In this document: positions 1-7,854 of the stretch, piece by piece | Numbering within the stretch: position 1 is the stretch's first letter | Layout: each line of letters starts with the position of its first letter | Assembly: GCA_964588705.1 (NCBI GenBank) | Contig: CAZPQV010000012.1 | Location: 1-47,125 of the forward strand | Length of the DNA: 47,125 nt | DNA from: CAZPQV01 sp964588705 | GTDB lineage: Bacteria > Bacteroidota > Bacteroidia > Flavobacteriales > Weeksellaceae | Reading direction: 5' to 3' | The notes under the pieces: model-generated | The model's database searches: none | Seen by the model: the letters and a program-made list of their open reading frames with translations, nothing else | Told to the model about the DNA's origin: nothing | Translations under genes and position numbers: made by a program

Positions 1-94
1 TTCAAAAGAAGTTTGAATAAATTAAAAATTAATTTGTGCTAAATGCACAACAGGTTAAAGATAAATGTTTCACCCGAAATAAGGCAAAAACTAA

Positions 95-115
95 ACCCTT
101 TCGTTTCGGAAGGGT
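95..115 (-). terminator. Intrinsic terminator of the SRPBCC gene
   Basis: A 9-bp stem (ACCCTTTCG with CGGAAGGGT, one G-T pair) has a 3-nt loop. Read on the minus strand it follows the stop of the SRPBCC gene and is trailed by a T-rich stretch (TTTAGTTTTTG). Confidence 0.6.
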
Positions 116-144
116 CATATTTTTAAGTTAATAGGGAAAGAATC

Positions 145-660
145 TTAGTTTTCGACAAGGTCTTTCAACTTGTACAGACCTTCGCCATAAGATTTATCCA
201 TCGCTGAATTCATGAAAAATTTCATCAGATTCATCGGGCGCTCCAGTTCAGAATCCAGCGTCCAGGTTACTTTTGTGCCGTTTCCGTCCTGCGTCAGAAT
301 GATATCGGAATACGCATCACCCATTCCTTCAAATGCCATTTTGGTCGATTGTTTTTGATTCGGAACCAAAGCTGTAATTTCCTGACAACCGTTTCCCACA
401 TTCTTATCCTCGCTCTTCCAGCAATATTTATCGCCAACTTCTCCCGAGGTTCCGGTGTATTCCATTTTCAGGTTGGGATCCATTTTCAGCCATGGATTCC
501 ATTCATTGAAACTCTTCATAGAAGACATATGGCTATACACTTTTTCGGCAGGAGCATTAATGACAATCGATTTTTCAAAATGATATTTTTCACTAATGGC
601 GAAAACTGCAATCGCTAAGACTGCCAGCAAAGCCAGCAAAACGTAAAGGACTTTTTTCAT
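145..660 (-). CDS. SRPBCC (START/polyketide-cyclase-like) family protein
   Basis: This 171-residue protein begins with one hydrophobic helix (about residues 4-22), a membrane anchor or uncleaved signal. The rest has the layout of an SRPBCC ligand-binding fold: the opening strand FEKSIVINAPAEKVYSHMS, a WNPW motif near residue 54 and a closing C-terminal helix. Proteins of this type bind small hydrophobic ligands, but no ligand can be read from the sequence. It stands alone, pointing away from the M3 peptidase gene. The ATG start is followed directly by Lys-Lys and the hydrophobic stretch, as expected for a signal or anchor. Family assignment is good; the biological role is unknown. Confidence 0.75.
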   Translation of the reverse strand: MKKVLYVLLALLAVLAIAVFAISEKYHFEKSIVINAPAEKVYSHMSSMKSFNEWNPWLKMDPNLKMEYTGTSGEVGDKYCWKSEDKNVGNGCQEITALVPNQKQSTKMAFEGMGDAYSDIILTQDGNGTKVTWTLDSELERPMNLMKFFMNSAMDKSYGEGLYKLKDLVEN

Positions 661-738
661 AGTTTAATTTTTAAAGTAAGACAAAAGTAGAAATTTTGTC
701 TGTAATTCTGTCCAAAAATTTAATGGGAACAGATTTTG

Positions 739-746
739 TAAATTTG
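739..746 (+). promoter_or_regulatory. -7 promoter element of the M3 peptidase gene
   Basis: TAAATTTG matches the Bacteroidota -7 consensus TAnnTTTG and lies 16 nt before the ATG. I see no convincing TTG -33 element at the usual spacing. There is no purine-rich ribosome binding site. Confidence 0.5.
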
Positions 747-762
747 ATTCAAAATCAGATTT

Positions 763-2778
763 ATGTCAAACATTCTTACGCAAGATTTCAATACTCCAAA
801 ACATTCAGCACCATTTGATCAGATAAAAGAAGAGGATTTTCTTCCCGCATTTAAAGAACTGATTTCGGTTTCAGAAAAGGAAATTGAAGAAATTGTCAAC
901 AATCCGGAAGCGCCCTCTTTTGAAAATACAATCGAAGCCATGGCTTATTCCGGTGAAAAATTGGATGTAGTTTCCAATATTTTTTTCAATCTGAATTCTG
1001 CTGAAACCAATGACGAAATACAGAAAATTGCGCAGGAAGTTTCACCATTACTGACAGAATTCTCCTCAAAAATATCTCAGAATACCCAACTATTTGAACG
1101 GATTAAAAAAGTATTTGAAGAAAAAGAAAAATACAGTCTGAACGAGGAACAACAAATGCTTTTGAATGAAACATATAAAGGTTTTGTTCGCAGCGGTGCA
1201 CTCCTTAACGATGAAGACAAAAAGAAACTGGAGCAGTTGAATATGGATTTATCCATAAAATCGCTGAAATTCGGGCAAAACGTTTTGGCCTCTACCAATG
1301 CATATTTCAAACATATTACCGATAAAAGTCTGTTGGCTGGAATTCCGGAGGCCATCCTTTCGCAATATGAAGAAGAAGCCAAAGAAAGAAATCTTGAAGG
1401 ATACGTGATTACGCTTCAGTATCCGAGTTATTTGCCGGCAATGATGTACGCCAACAACCGCGAATTGAGAAAAGAACTCGCCCTTGCCAACGGAAAAAAA
1501 TCATTTGACGGTGGCGAACTCGACAACCAGAATCTGATTAAAGAAATTATTGCTTTACGACAGGAAAAAGCAAAACTTTTGGGCTATAAAAACTTTGCAG
1601 ATTTCGTACTAGAAGAAAGAATGGCAAAATCACCGCTGAAAGTTCAGGAGTTTCTGAACGAACTTTTAAATAAAGCCACGCCTTACGCACAAAAGGAAAT
1701 TAATGAGTTGAAAGCCCTTGCAAAAGCCGACGGCATTGAGGAAATGCAGAGCTGGGATCACGCGTATTACGCCGAAAAACTCCGCAAAGAAAAATTTGAT
1801 TTGAATGATGAAGAACTGAAACCTTTCTTTCAATTAGAAAAAGTGGAAGAAGCCGTTTTTGGATTGGCAGAAAAACTGTTCGGGCTCACCGTTAGTGAAA
1901 GAACCGATATTCCGAAATATCATCCTGAAGTGAAAACTTACGAAGTGCTGGAAAACGGCGAATACAAAGCACTTCTTTACACCGATTATCACCCCAGAAA
2001 AGGAAAACGTGCCGGCGCCTGGATGACGAGTTATAAAAATCAGTTTAAGAAAAATGGTGAAAATTCAAGACCGCATATTTCTGTGGTTTGTAATTTCAGC
2101 AAGCCTACGAAAGATACTCCAAGTTTGTTGACTTTTCAGGAAGTTACGACGCTGTTCCACGAATTTGGTCATGCGCTACACGGCATTTTGGCAGATACGC
2201 AATATCCGGGACTTTCGGGAACTTCTGTGAAATGGGATTTCGTGGAGTTGCCATCGCAATTTTTGGAAAACTACTGTTACGAGCCTGAATTTTTGAAAAC
2301 CTTCGCCAAACATTATCAAACCGGAGAAGTTTTGCCGGATGAAAAGATTGAAAAGATTGCAGAAAGCAAAAATTTCATGGAAGGTTACCAAACGTTAAGA
2401 CAACTTGGTTTCGGACTTTTGGATATGGCTTACCATACCAAATCTGAAAAAGTGAGCGATGTAAAAACCTTTGAAGTGGCAGAAACCCAAGCCACTAATC
2501 TTTACCCAAGTAATCCGGAAGCTGCTGTAAGCCCTAGTTTCTCGCACATTTTTCAGGGTGGATATTCTGCAGGATATTATTCGTACAAATGGGCAGAAGT
2601 TTTGGATGCCGATGCTTTTCAATACTTTAAAGAAAATGGAATCTTCAATGAAGAAATTGCTGCTAAATACAAAACTTTGCTTTCTTCAGGCGGAACCAAA
2701 GATCCGATGGAACTTTATAAAAACTTCAGAGGCAGTGAACCGAAAGTGGAAAGTTTATTGAAACGTGCTTTTGGATAG
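763..2778 (+). CDS. M3 family metallopeptidase (Dcp/oligopeptidase A-like)
   Basis: This 671-residue protein has the thermolysin-like zinc motif HEFGH at residues 466-470, followed about 25 residues later by the glutamate-containing segment DFVELPSQFLENY that supplies the third zinc ligand in M3 peptidases. The length fits the family (about 680 residues). The N-terminus lacks a signal peptide, so a cytosolic enzyme trimming short peptides is likely. The N-terminal segment (FNTPKHSAPFDQIKEEDFLPAF) resembles peptidyl-dipeptidase Dcp more than oligopeptidase A, but the choice between carboxydipeptidase and endopeptidase activity cannot be made by eye. It is monocistronic, with a -7 element just upstream. 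Confidence 0.9.
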   Translation: MSNILTQDFNTPKHSAPFDQIKEEDFLPAFKELISVSEKEIEEIVNNPEAPSFENTIEAMAYSGEKLDVVSNIFFNLNSAETNDEIQKIAQEVSPLLTEFSSKISQNTQLFERIKKVFEEKEKYSLNEEQQMLLNETYKGFVRSGALLNDEDKKKLEQLNMDLSIKSLKFGQNVLASTNAYFKHITDKSLLAGIPEAILSQYEEEAKERNLEGYVITLQYPSYLPAMMYANNRELRKELALANGKKSFDGGELDNQNLIKEIIALRQEKAKLLGYKNFADFVLEERMAKSPLKVQEFLNELLNKATPYAQKEINELKALAKADGIEEMQSWDHAYYAEKLRKEKFDLNDEELKPFFQLEKVEEAVFGLAEKLFGLTVSERTDIPKYHPEVKTYEVLENGEYKALLYTDYHPRKGKRAGAWMTSYKNQFKKNGENSRPHISVVCNFSKPTKDTPSLLTFQEVTTLFHEFGHALHGILADTQYPGLSGTSVKWDFVELPSQFLENYCYEPEFLKTFAKHYQTGEVLPDEKIEKIAESKNFMEGYQTLRQLGFGLLDMAYHTKSEKVSDVKTFEVAETQATNLYPSNPEAAVSPSFSHIFQGGYSAGYYSYKWAEVLDADAFQYFKENGIFNEEIAAKYKTLLSSGGTKDPMELYKNFRGSEPKVESLLKRAFG

Positions 2779-2787
2779 ATTTTAAAT

Positions 2788-2805
2788 TGTCACGGATGCA
2801 CAAAT
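2788..2805 (+). repeat. Dispersed 18-nt CAC-type motif, copy 1
   Basis: The sequence TGTCACGGATGCACAAAT fits the pattern TGnCACrrATnCACrrAT that recurs in intergenic DNA here, near 6426, 33988, 35243 and 35397. It lies in the 55-nt gap between two convergent genes. Confidence 0.5.
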
Positions 2806-2833
2806 AAAATACGAGCGTATTTACGACAAAAAT

Positions 2834-3900
2834 TTATTGATTTCTAAACTCCTGATTTTTAACCGCCATATTTCTGGCTTTTGTTAGCATCGGAATGGAA
2901 ATGAAGCCCATTACCACCATAATAACCAATTGCATGGTGTGTGATATAAATGCGTATGCTAACCCAACTTCGGCACCTTCNNNNNNNNNNCTTCTTCATA
3001 GGATTTTCCCATGGAAAGAAACAGTGCGCCTATTCCAATTTTTAACGCAAAATGAAAGGCACCGATACCTCCGGAAGCCGGAATCATCATTCCTAAAGTT
3101 CCTACAACAATGATGAAAAATCCATCTGCGATGGTGAAGTTTGAAGTCTCAGGAAGCGAAAAGCAAATTAAATACGCTGCAAGATAATAGCACACCCAAA
3201 TAGCGACCGAGTAAAACACAAATTTACCGGGATGTTTCAGTTTGAAAATCGACAATACTCCCTGCAACAGTCCATCTACAATTTTATAGATACTATTTAG
3301 AACCGGAAGATTTTCAAGATGTTTTCTTAAAGCAAAAAATAGAATTCCACCAAGAGCCCCAACACCATGAATAATCCAAATCCAGTAAGAAGAATCGTTT
3401 TCTGCACCAACGTTCTGCTGAGTTGCATATTTATAAAACTCAACAATTGCATCGTATTTAAAAGCTAATGTCAAAGCTAAAAATCCGAGCATGCAAACCA
3501 AATCCACCACCCTTTCAAGGATGATTGTGCCGAAAGATTTATCAACAGGAACTTTTTCAACTCCGTATAAAGCCGTAGATCGTGCCAACTCTCCACTTCT
3601 TGGAATGGTAAGATTCATCAAGTATCCAAAAGAAATCGTCCAGAAAGAATTTGAGTTTGAAATTTTGTGTCCCAAAGGCTCAAGCAAAAGATTCCAACGA
3701 ACAGCGCGGAACCAATACGCCAAAATTCCAAAAAATGCTGCAACAGCCACCCAAAAATAATCGGCTTTTGCAAAATATCCCTTTATTTTTCCGAAATCCA
3801 GCCCACGAAAGGCCAGCCACATAAAAAAAACGGCCACTGCCAAAGAAATGGCAATGGTAAGTATGATTTTAGCCGGACTGGTTTTTTTCTGTTTTTCCAA
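2834..3900 (-). CDS. Flippase-like integral membrane protein (UPF0104 / LPG synthase TM-domain family), split by an assembly gap
   Basis: The N-terminal part (3900 down to the gap) has multiple membrane segments and the family signature PRSGELARSTALYG near residue 100, followed by RVVDL. Beyond the ten N the frame continues as EGAEVGLAYAFISHTM, another membrane helix, and a stop at 2834. The gap edges share CTTC; collapsing that overlap gives an in-frame protein of about 350 residues, the usual length. The family is related to the membrane domain of lysyl-phosphatidylglycerol synthase and is thought to move lipids or glycolipids; the substrate is unknown. It starts 8 nt after panD stops, so the two are probably cotranscribed. 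The gene is probably intact in the organism and broken only in this assembly. Confidence 0.8.
2981..2990. other. Assembly gap (10 N) inside the flippase-like gene
   Basis: Ten undetermined bases. The left edge ends in CCTTC and the right edge begins CTTCTTC, so the two contig ends overlap by 4 nt (or 1 nt). Either overlap restores the reading frame, giving Glu-Glu or Glu-Glu-Glu. The gap is therefore probably a scaffolding placeholder of zero real length. Confidence 0.85.
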
Positions 3901-3908
3901 GTTTCAGA

Positions 3909-4259
3909 TCAGGTTAAAAGATTGGTTTTCTCGTCCGGGAAAATAATTTTTGGCTGGAATGTTTTTGCTTCCTCAGGTGTCATCTGAGCATAAGAAATAA
4001 TGATGATGATATCATTTTTCTGCACTTTACGGGCAGCAGGTCCGTTCAGGCAAATTTCACCGGATTTCCTCTTACCTTTAATCGCATACGTATCGAAACG
4101 CTCACCATTGTTTACGTTCACGATATATACTCTTTCGCCAACCATAATGCCGGATGCTTCCAACAGATCTTCATCAATAGTAATGCTTCCAATATAATTG
4201 AGGTCGGATGAAGTTACCCGAACACGATGAATTTTTGATTTGAAAATTTCGATAAGCAT
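3909..4259 (-). CDS. panD: Aspartate 1-decarboxylase
   Basis: This 116-residue protein makes beta-alanine from aspartate for pantothenate and coenzyme A synthesis. The self-processing site is visible as Tyr22-Ile-Gly24-Ser25; cleavage before Ser25 produces the catalytic pyruvoyl group. The downstream NGPAARKVQKNDIIIIISYA segment and overall length are typical of the family. The N-terminal MLIEIFKSKIHRVRVT fits PanD. It is the first gene of a probable two-gene unit with the flippase-like gene, and a -7 element lies only 5 nt upstream of the ATG, implying a very short leader. Confidence 0.97.
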   Translation of the reverse strand: MLIEIFKSKIHRVRVTSSDLNYIGSITIDEDLLEASGIMVGERVYIVNVNNGERFDTYAIKGKRKSGEICLNGPAARKVQKNDIIIIISYAQMTPEEAKTFQPKIIFPDEKTNLLT

Positions 4260-4264
4260 GGCTG

Positions 4265-4272
4265 CAAATTTA
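4265..4272 (-). promoter_or_regulatory. -7 promoter element of panD
   Basis: Minus-strand TAAATTTG matches TAnnTTTG and ends 5 nt before the panD ATG. Transcription would start at or within a few bases of the start codon, so the message may be leaderless. Confidence 0.45.
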
Positions 4273-4595
4273 TTAATAAATATTGAAAAACAGCATTATG
4301 CAGCACATTTATGTAAAATTAATATGGAGAATAATAATTTCACAAATATCATTTATTAGATATAATTATTACAGATAAAGCAAGTATAATAATATTTATT
4401 TAATGATTTTAGCCAAATTTCGGAATTCGTAATTTAATGCTACAATTAAACAATTATTTAAAACATCAATGTTTATAGGCGTTTGGCATAATATTAGTAC
4501 GTGTGAAGGCTGATTTTTGGTAAGCAATTAGGATTATCAATTTTCAATCATTAAACAAAATTTGATATAATTTTCATTATTTTTCTTTAAAATAA

Positions 4596-4626
4596 TTTGC
4601 ATATATTGAATTTTGTATTATATTTG
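4596..4626 (+). promoter_or_regulatory. Promoter of the HU gene
   Basis: TTTG at 4596-4599, a 19-nt spacer, then TATATTTG at 4619-4626. This is a full match to the Bacteroidota -33/-7 consensus. The predicted leader is about 35 nt and A-rich, with no Shine-Dalgarno sequence, as expected for a highly expressed gene in this phylum. Confidence 0.8.
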
Positions 4627-4667
4627 CTTAAACAACAAAACATAACTAACTTTTAATAACAACAATT

Positions 4668-4958
4668 ATGAACAAGTCTGAATTAATCGACGCAATGGCA
4701 AAGGATGCCGGAATTACAAAAGTTGCTGCTAAAGCTGCTTTAGAATCTTTTATGGCTAATGTAACTGGAACTCTTAAGAAAAAAGACGGAAAAGTTTCTT
4801 TAGTTGGATTCGGGACTTTCTCTGTAGCTGAAAGAGCTGCAAGACAAGGTATCAACCCTGCTACTAAAAAGCCGATTAAAATTGCTGCTAAGAAAGTTGC
4901 TAAATTCAAAGCTGGTGCTGATTTAGCTAACGCTGTAGCTGGTGCTAAGAAAAAATAA
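4668..4958 (+). CDS. hup: HU-family histone-like DNA-binding protein
   Basis: This 96-residue protein bends and compacts chromosomal DNA as a dimer. The opening MNKSELIDAMAKDAGITKVA is the HU dimerisation helix pair, VSLVGFGTFSV is the family's core strand, and the NPATKKPI segment lies on the DNA-binding arm. The C-terminal third is rich in Lys and Ala, slightly longer than E. coli HU (90 residues). The gene has the best promoter in the window and a strong terminator, consistent with an abundant monocistronic message. Codons are biased to GCT, as expected for high expression. Confidence 0.95.
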   Translation: MNKSELIDAMAKDAGITKVAAKAALESFMANVTGTLKKKDGKVSLVGFGTFSVAERAARQGINPATKKPIKIAAKKVAKFKAGADLANAVAGAKKK

Positions 4959-4981
4959 TCTTAGATAAAGATTAAAAAATG

Positions 4982-5007
4982 AATCCCGCAAATTGCGGGA
5001 TTTTTTT
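4982..5007. terminator. Bidirectional terminator between hup and pdxH
   Basis: ATCCCGCA pairs with TGCGGGAT across a 3-nt loop. On the plus strand the stem is followed by seven T. On the minus strand it comes right after the pdxH stop codon (5006-5008) and is followed by T-rich sequence (ATTCATTTTTT). One hairpin can serve both convergent genes. Confidence 0.85.
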
Positions 5008-5650
5008 ATGGTGCCAGTCTAGAAATCTTCCAGTCGAAATCTTCGGTAAGTTCGTAGAGAATTCTATCGTGCAAACGGTTTGGACGACCCTGCCAAAATT
5101 CTATTTCGTAAGGTCTTGCCATATATCCACCCCAATTTTCCGGGCGCTCTACCTCTTTATTTTCAAATTCTTTTTCAAGTTCTTTCAGTTTATTTTCTAA
5201 GAACTCACGGTTGGGAATTACCTGGCTTTGTGGAGAAACCAGCGCTCCGAGCTGACTGCCTTTAGGGCGCTGCGAAAAATATCCGTCGCTGAGATTTTCC
5301 GGTAAACGTTCGAGCTCAGCTTTAATAATCACCTGCCGTTCCAATGGCGGCCAGAAAAAATGCAGACATGCGCGGTGTGAATTTTCGATTGCTTTGCCTT
5401 TTCTGCTGTCGTAATTCGTGTAGAAAATAAAACCTTCCCAAGTATAAGCTTTCAACAAAACCATTCGTGTTCTTGGGCAACCATCAGCTTCGACCGTTGA
5501 AATTGCCATCGCATTGGGTTCAGAAATTCCAGCGTTTTCTTCGGCATCCAGAAACCAATCTCTGAACTGTTCAACAGGGTTCTGTTTGATGTCTTTTTCC
5601 AGGAGTTGAGATTTGTCGTAAACTTGTCTTTTATCGTGGAGATTCTCCAT
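5006..5650 (-). CDS. pdxH: Pyridoxamine 5'-phosphate oxidase
   Basis: This 214-residue FMN enzyme oxidises pyridoxine or pyridoxamine 5'-phosphate to pyridoxal 5'-phosphate, the last step of vitamin B6 salvage. Diagnostic blocks are present: CPRTRMVLLKAY and FYTNYDSRKGKAI (FMN and phosphate binding), FFWPPLERQV, SQRPKGSQLGALVSPQS, and the C-terminal WQGRPNRLHDRI ending in RLAP. Length is standard. It is divergent from the YqgE gene with only about 20 nt between the two start codons, so the promoters overlap. Confidence 0.96.
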   Translation of the reverse strand: MENLHDKRQVYDKSQLLEKDIKQNPVEQFRDWFLDAEENAGISEPNAMAISTVEADGCPRTRMVLLKAYTWEGFIFYTNYDSRKGKAIENSHRACLHFFWPPLERQVIIKAELERLPENLSDGYFSQRPKGSQLGALVSPQSQVIPNREFLENKLKELEKEFENKEVERPENWGGYMARPYEIEFWQGRPNRLHDRILYELTEDFDWKISRLAP

Positions 5651-5659
5651 AATTTTTTA

Positions 5660-5667
5660 TAAATTTG
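5660..5667 (+). promoter_or_regulatory. -7 promoter element of the YqgE gene
   Basis: TAAATTTG sits 3 nt before the ATG at 5671. An in-frame TTG at 5665 lies inside this element, so the ATG at 5671 is the better start. The predicted message has almost no leader. Confidence 0.5.
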
Positions 5668-5670
5668 AGT

Positions 5671-6219
5671 ATGAATTACTCTTACAAAGGTAAAATATTA
5701 ATCTCCACGCCCGATGTTTCGGGAGATATTTTTTCCCGTTCGGTTGTTCTGATGATTGACCATAATGAAAACGGAGCCTTCGGATTAATCCTCAATAAAA
5801 AGAATAAAGACGTCAGTAAAAGCCTGCTTGAAATCTTCGGATTTAAAGTGGATGTTTACGAAGGCGGACCTGTGGAAAACGACAAGATTTTTTTCATCGT
5901 AAAAGGGAAGCCAACCAATGAATTTTCAATGGAAATCAATGACGATTTTTACCTTACTGAAGATGTGGAAACCATCGTTACTGAAATATTTGAAAAAAGA
6001 CTGAGCGTTTCCGATATTAAAGTTTTTTCAGGATATTCAGGTTGGGCAGCACAACAGTTGGAGGGCGAAATTACAAGAAAATTCTGGACGGTCGTAGATG
6101 TTTACAACCTCGATTATACGTTGCCAAATGATCAGGGATTATGGAAGAATATCATGCAAAATCTTGGTGGAGAATTTCTGCTTTGGGCCAATGCCCCGGA
6201 AGATGTTTCTCTGAATTAA
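5671..6219 (+). CDS. YqgE/AlgH family protein
   Basis: This protein of 182 residues has the family's N-terminal block GKILISTPDVSGDIFSRSVV followed by NGAFGLILNKK, and a second block FSGYSGWAAQQLEGEI near residue 120. YqgE/AlgH proteins are widespread and cytosolic; a regulatory role in alginate synthesis was proposed in Pseudomonas, but the biochemical function is not settled. The start at the ATG is preferred over an upstream TTG that overlaps the promoter. It is monocistronic and ends before a strong hairpin terminator. Confidence 0.9.
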   Translation: MNYSYKGKILISTPDVSGDIFSRSVVLMIDHNENGAFGLILNKKNKDVSKSLLEIFGFKVDVYEGGPVENDKIFFIVKGKPTNEFSMEINDDFYLTEDVETIVTEIFEKRLSVSDIKVFSGYSGWAAQQLEGEITRKFWTVVDVYNLDYTLPNDQGLWKNIMQNLGGEFLLWANAPEDVSLN

Positions 6220-6368
6220 TATTTAACAAATTTTAAAACATCCTTTAATACATTTTAAGAAAAATAGTTCGTTAATTTGTTAAGCAATTTTTACGGATAT
6301 AGCGATACCAAATCCACACAAAATTCACAAAAATTAAGTATTTATTTTCTGTTTACACAGAATTTTTC

Positions 6369-6410
6369 AAAACCCGGCAAATGACTTAAGGAAGGTTGTT
6401 TGTCGGGTTT
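6369..6410 (+). terminator. Intrinsic terminator downstream of the YqgE gene
   Basis: A long stem pairs AAACCCGGCAAA with TTTGTCGGGTTT (one G-T pair) around a 17-nt loop and is followed by GTCAATTTTT. It lies about 150 nt after the YqgE stop; the intervening AT-rich sequence holds no gene. Confidence 0.65.
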
Positions 6411-6425
6411 GTCAATTTTTCATTT

Positions 6426-6443
6426 TGGCAAGAATGCACGAAT
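6426..6443 (+). repeat. Dispersed 18-nt CAC-type motif, copy 2
   Basis: TGGCAAGAATGCACGAAT, between the YqgE terminator and the end of the convergent class IV aminotransferase homologue. It follows the same TGnCACrrATnCACrrAT pattern with one deviation (CAA for CAC). Confidence 0.45.
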
Positions 6444-6465
6444 GATTTTATGAAAGGATAAGATC

Positions 6466-7287
6466 TTACTCCTGATGCTTTTCAAGCCATTCTTTCCAAC
6501 CTTCAATCATCTCTGAAAACCTCTCATTCCCGAAAGTTTTATTACGGATTTTACTTACTGAAAAGATTCCTTTTTCATCTGAAATCATTAGAATTTCATC
6601 CGATTTTTGGCTTTCGAATGCAATAATTTCTGCCTGTTCAATAATGACAAAATTACTTTTATGGATAAAGGTCACGAAACTTTCCATCAGCGGTGAAATA
6701 TAAGCACCTTCGGACTGTTTTGGGATTTTGATAATTTTATCCTGAAGGAGCAGAAGATTCCCGAAAATACTTCGTGCCACTCTTTTGTTTGGGTTCAGCA
6801 AAAGAACATCATCCAAATCATTTTCTTTAGCATAAATCTCAGCGTAAACGTTCTCCGGACAGTGAACACGGATATTGCTTAAAAGATTCGTATTCACGTT
6901 GATTTCTTTGATCATATCCAGTTCATAACCGTATTTTGCCGACAGCACATCATCGGTTTCGGTAATATCGAACCAAAAAGAAATTCCTGATTTCTGAAGC
7001 GGTTTATCATCCGAATCACGGTAAACGAGGAAGTTGATGATTCCGTTTGATATCCCTTTAGAAATCACATTTTCATTAAACAAATTCTGAAAAAATTCCA
7101 AAGTATAACTCAGCGGAATATTCATTCTCATTTTTCGCATCGAAGCCATCAGAAAAAAATAACATTCTTCGGCAAGAATCAGTTCAGAATTTCTCACAAA
7201 AAATGAAACTTTCACGGCATCACCAAAAAGGAAAGCACGGTTTTTAAGTTCAATATTTTCTGAGGTGTAAGTGGTATTAAATGACAT
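6466..7287 (-). CDS. Class IV aminotransferase (PabC-like) homologue with degenerate active site
   Basis: This 273-residue protein has the fold pattern of branched-chain aminotransferases and aminodeoxychorismate lyases: NRAFLFGDAV near the N-terminus, DDVLLLNPNKRVA at about 160-171, GNLLLLQDKIIKIP at 176-189. The pyridoxal-phosphate residues are not where they should be. Counting back from DDVLLLN, the Schiff-base lysine position falls in LSNIRVH (about residues 136-142), which has no lysine, and the glutamate that contacts the cofactor ring nitrogen is Arg172. The usual GDGVFET block is also altered (GDAVKVS). It may be a non-catalytic relative. It is followed upstream by the START-like gene in the same orientation, probably one operon. 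Confidence 0.7.
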   Translation of the reverse strand: MSFNTTYTSENIELKNRAFLFGDAVKVSFFVRNSELILAEECYFFLMASMRKMRMNIPLSYTLEFFQNLFNENVISKGISNGIINFLVYRDSDDKPLQKSGISFWFDITETDDVLSAKYGYELDMIKEINVNTNLLSNIRVHCPENVYAEIYAKENDLDDVLLLNPNKRVARSIFGNLLLLQDKIIKIPKQSEGAYISPLMESFVTFIHKSNFVIIEQAEIIAFESQKSDEILMISDEKGIFSVSKIRNKTFGNERFSEMIEGWKEWLEKHQE

Positions 7288-7356
7288 TTCTTTGGCTTTT
7301 ATAAAAAAATAATGAACGATTGCTCGTCCATCAGTTTATTAGTTTTATAAATCAAC

Positions 7357-7743
7357 TTATGCTGCACCAAGTTTGATTTGAAGGTTTTCGATTAAATTTT
7401 CCCAGTAAAGTTTGTTTTCCTCTTCGTCGCCGGGATCGCAGAAATCGGTAATATTCAGTGAAAGGTCTTCGGTAATTTCATCGATAACGATGGTCATCTC
7501 GAAGAAATTTTTTGTTCCTTCGTCTTCTTCCCAACGGAAACGCACAAAACTCTCCGGCTTATATCTGATGAGCGTAGCCCTTTCTGCCGGTCCTCCGCCC
7601 CAACTGAAATAAAAATCGTCCCCTTTTTCTACAACTTCATCTGCAAACCACTCTGCAAGGCCTTCTGCACTTGCAAGGTATTCGTACAAAATCTCAGATA
7701 GGCAGTGCATTGGGAACTCGTAGTGCACTTTCTGCTTCGCCAT
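7357..7743 (-). CDS. START-like domain protein (Bacteroidota-specific)
   Basis: A 128-residue, strongly acidic protein without signal peptide or membrane segment. The pattern YEFPMHCLSEILYEYLASAEGLAEWFADEV followed by a run of strands and a long C-terminal helix (EEENKLYWENLIENLQIKL) is that of a small START/Bet v1-like fold, and I remember this family as conserved in Bacteroidota. Ligand and role are unknown. It lies 69 nt upstream of the class IV aminotransferase homologue in the same direction, probably cotranscribed. Confidence 0.7.
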   Translation of the reverse strand: MAKQKVHYEFPMHCLSEILYEYLASAEGLAEWFADEVVEKGDDFYFSWGGGPAERATLIRYKPESFVRFRWEEDEGTKNFFEMTIVIDEITEDLSLNITDFCDPGDEEENKLYWENLIENLQIKLGAA

Positions 7744-7854
7744 ATTTCTCTTTTCTTAATGTGTCGCAATATATAAATTAATTTCTTATTAACACAATAG
7801 AAAAAAGGTGATTTTTATATGTTGAAATTCTATTTTGTTTGAACTTAACCGATT

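Larger units (their letters stand above)
4260..4667. other. AT-rich divergent intergenic region between panD and hup
   Basis: About 400 nt, very AT-rich, with no credible reading frame on either strand. It holds the panD -7 element at the left and the well-formed hup promoter at the right. The middle part (about 4290-4590) has no hairpin or repeat I can defend. Confidence 0.6.

Noticed and set aside
2895..3113. Short plus-strand frame spanning the first N gap
   Set aside because: It is antisense to the flippase-like gene and crosses undetermined bases.
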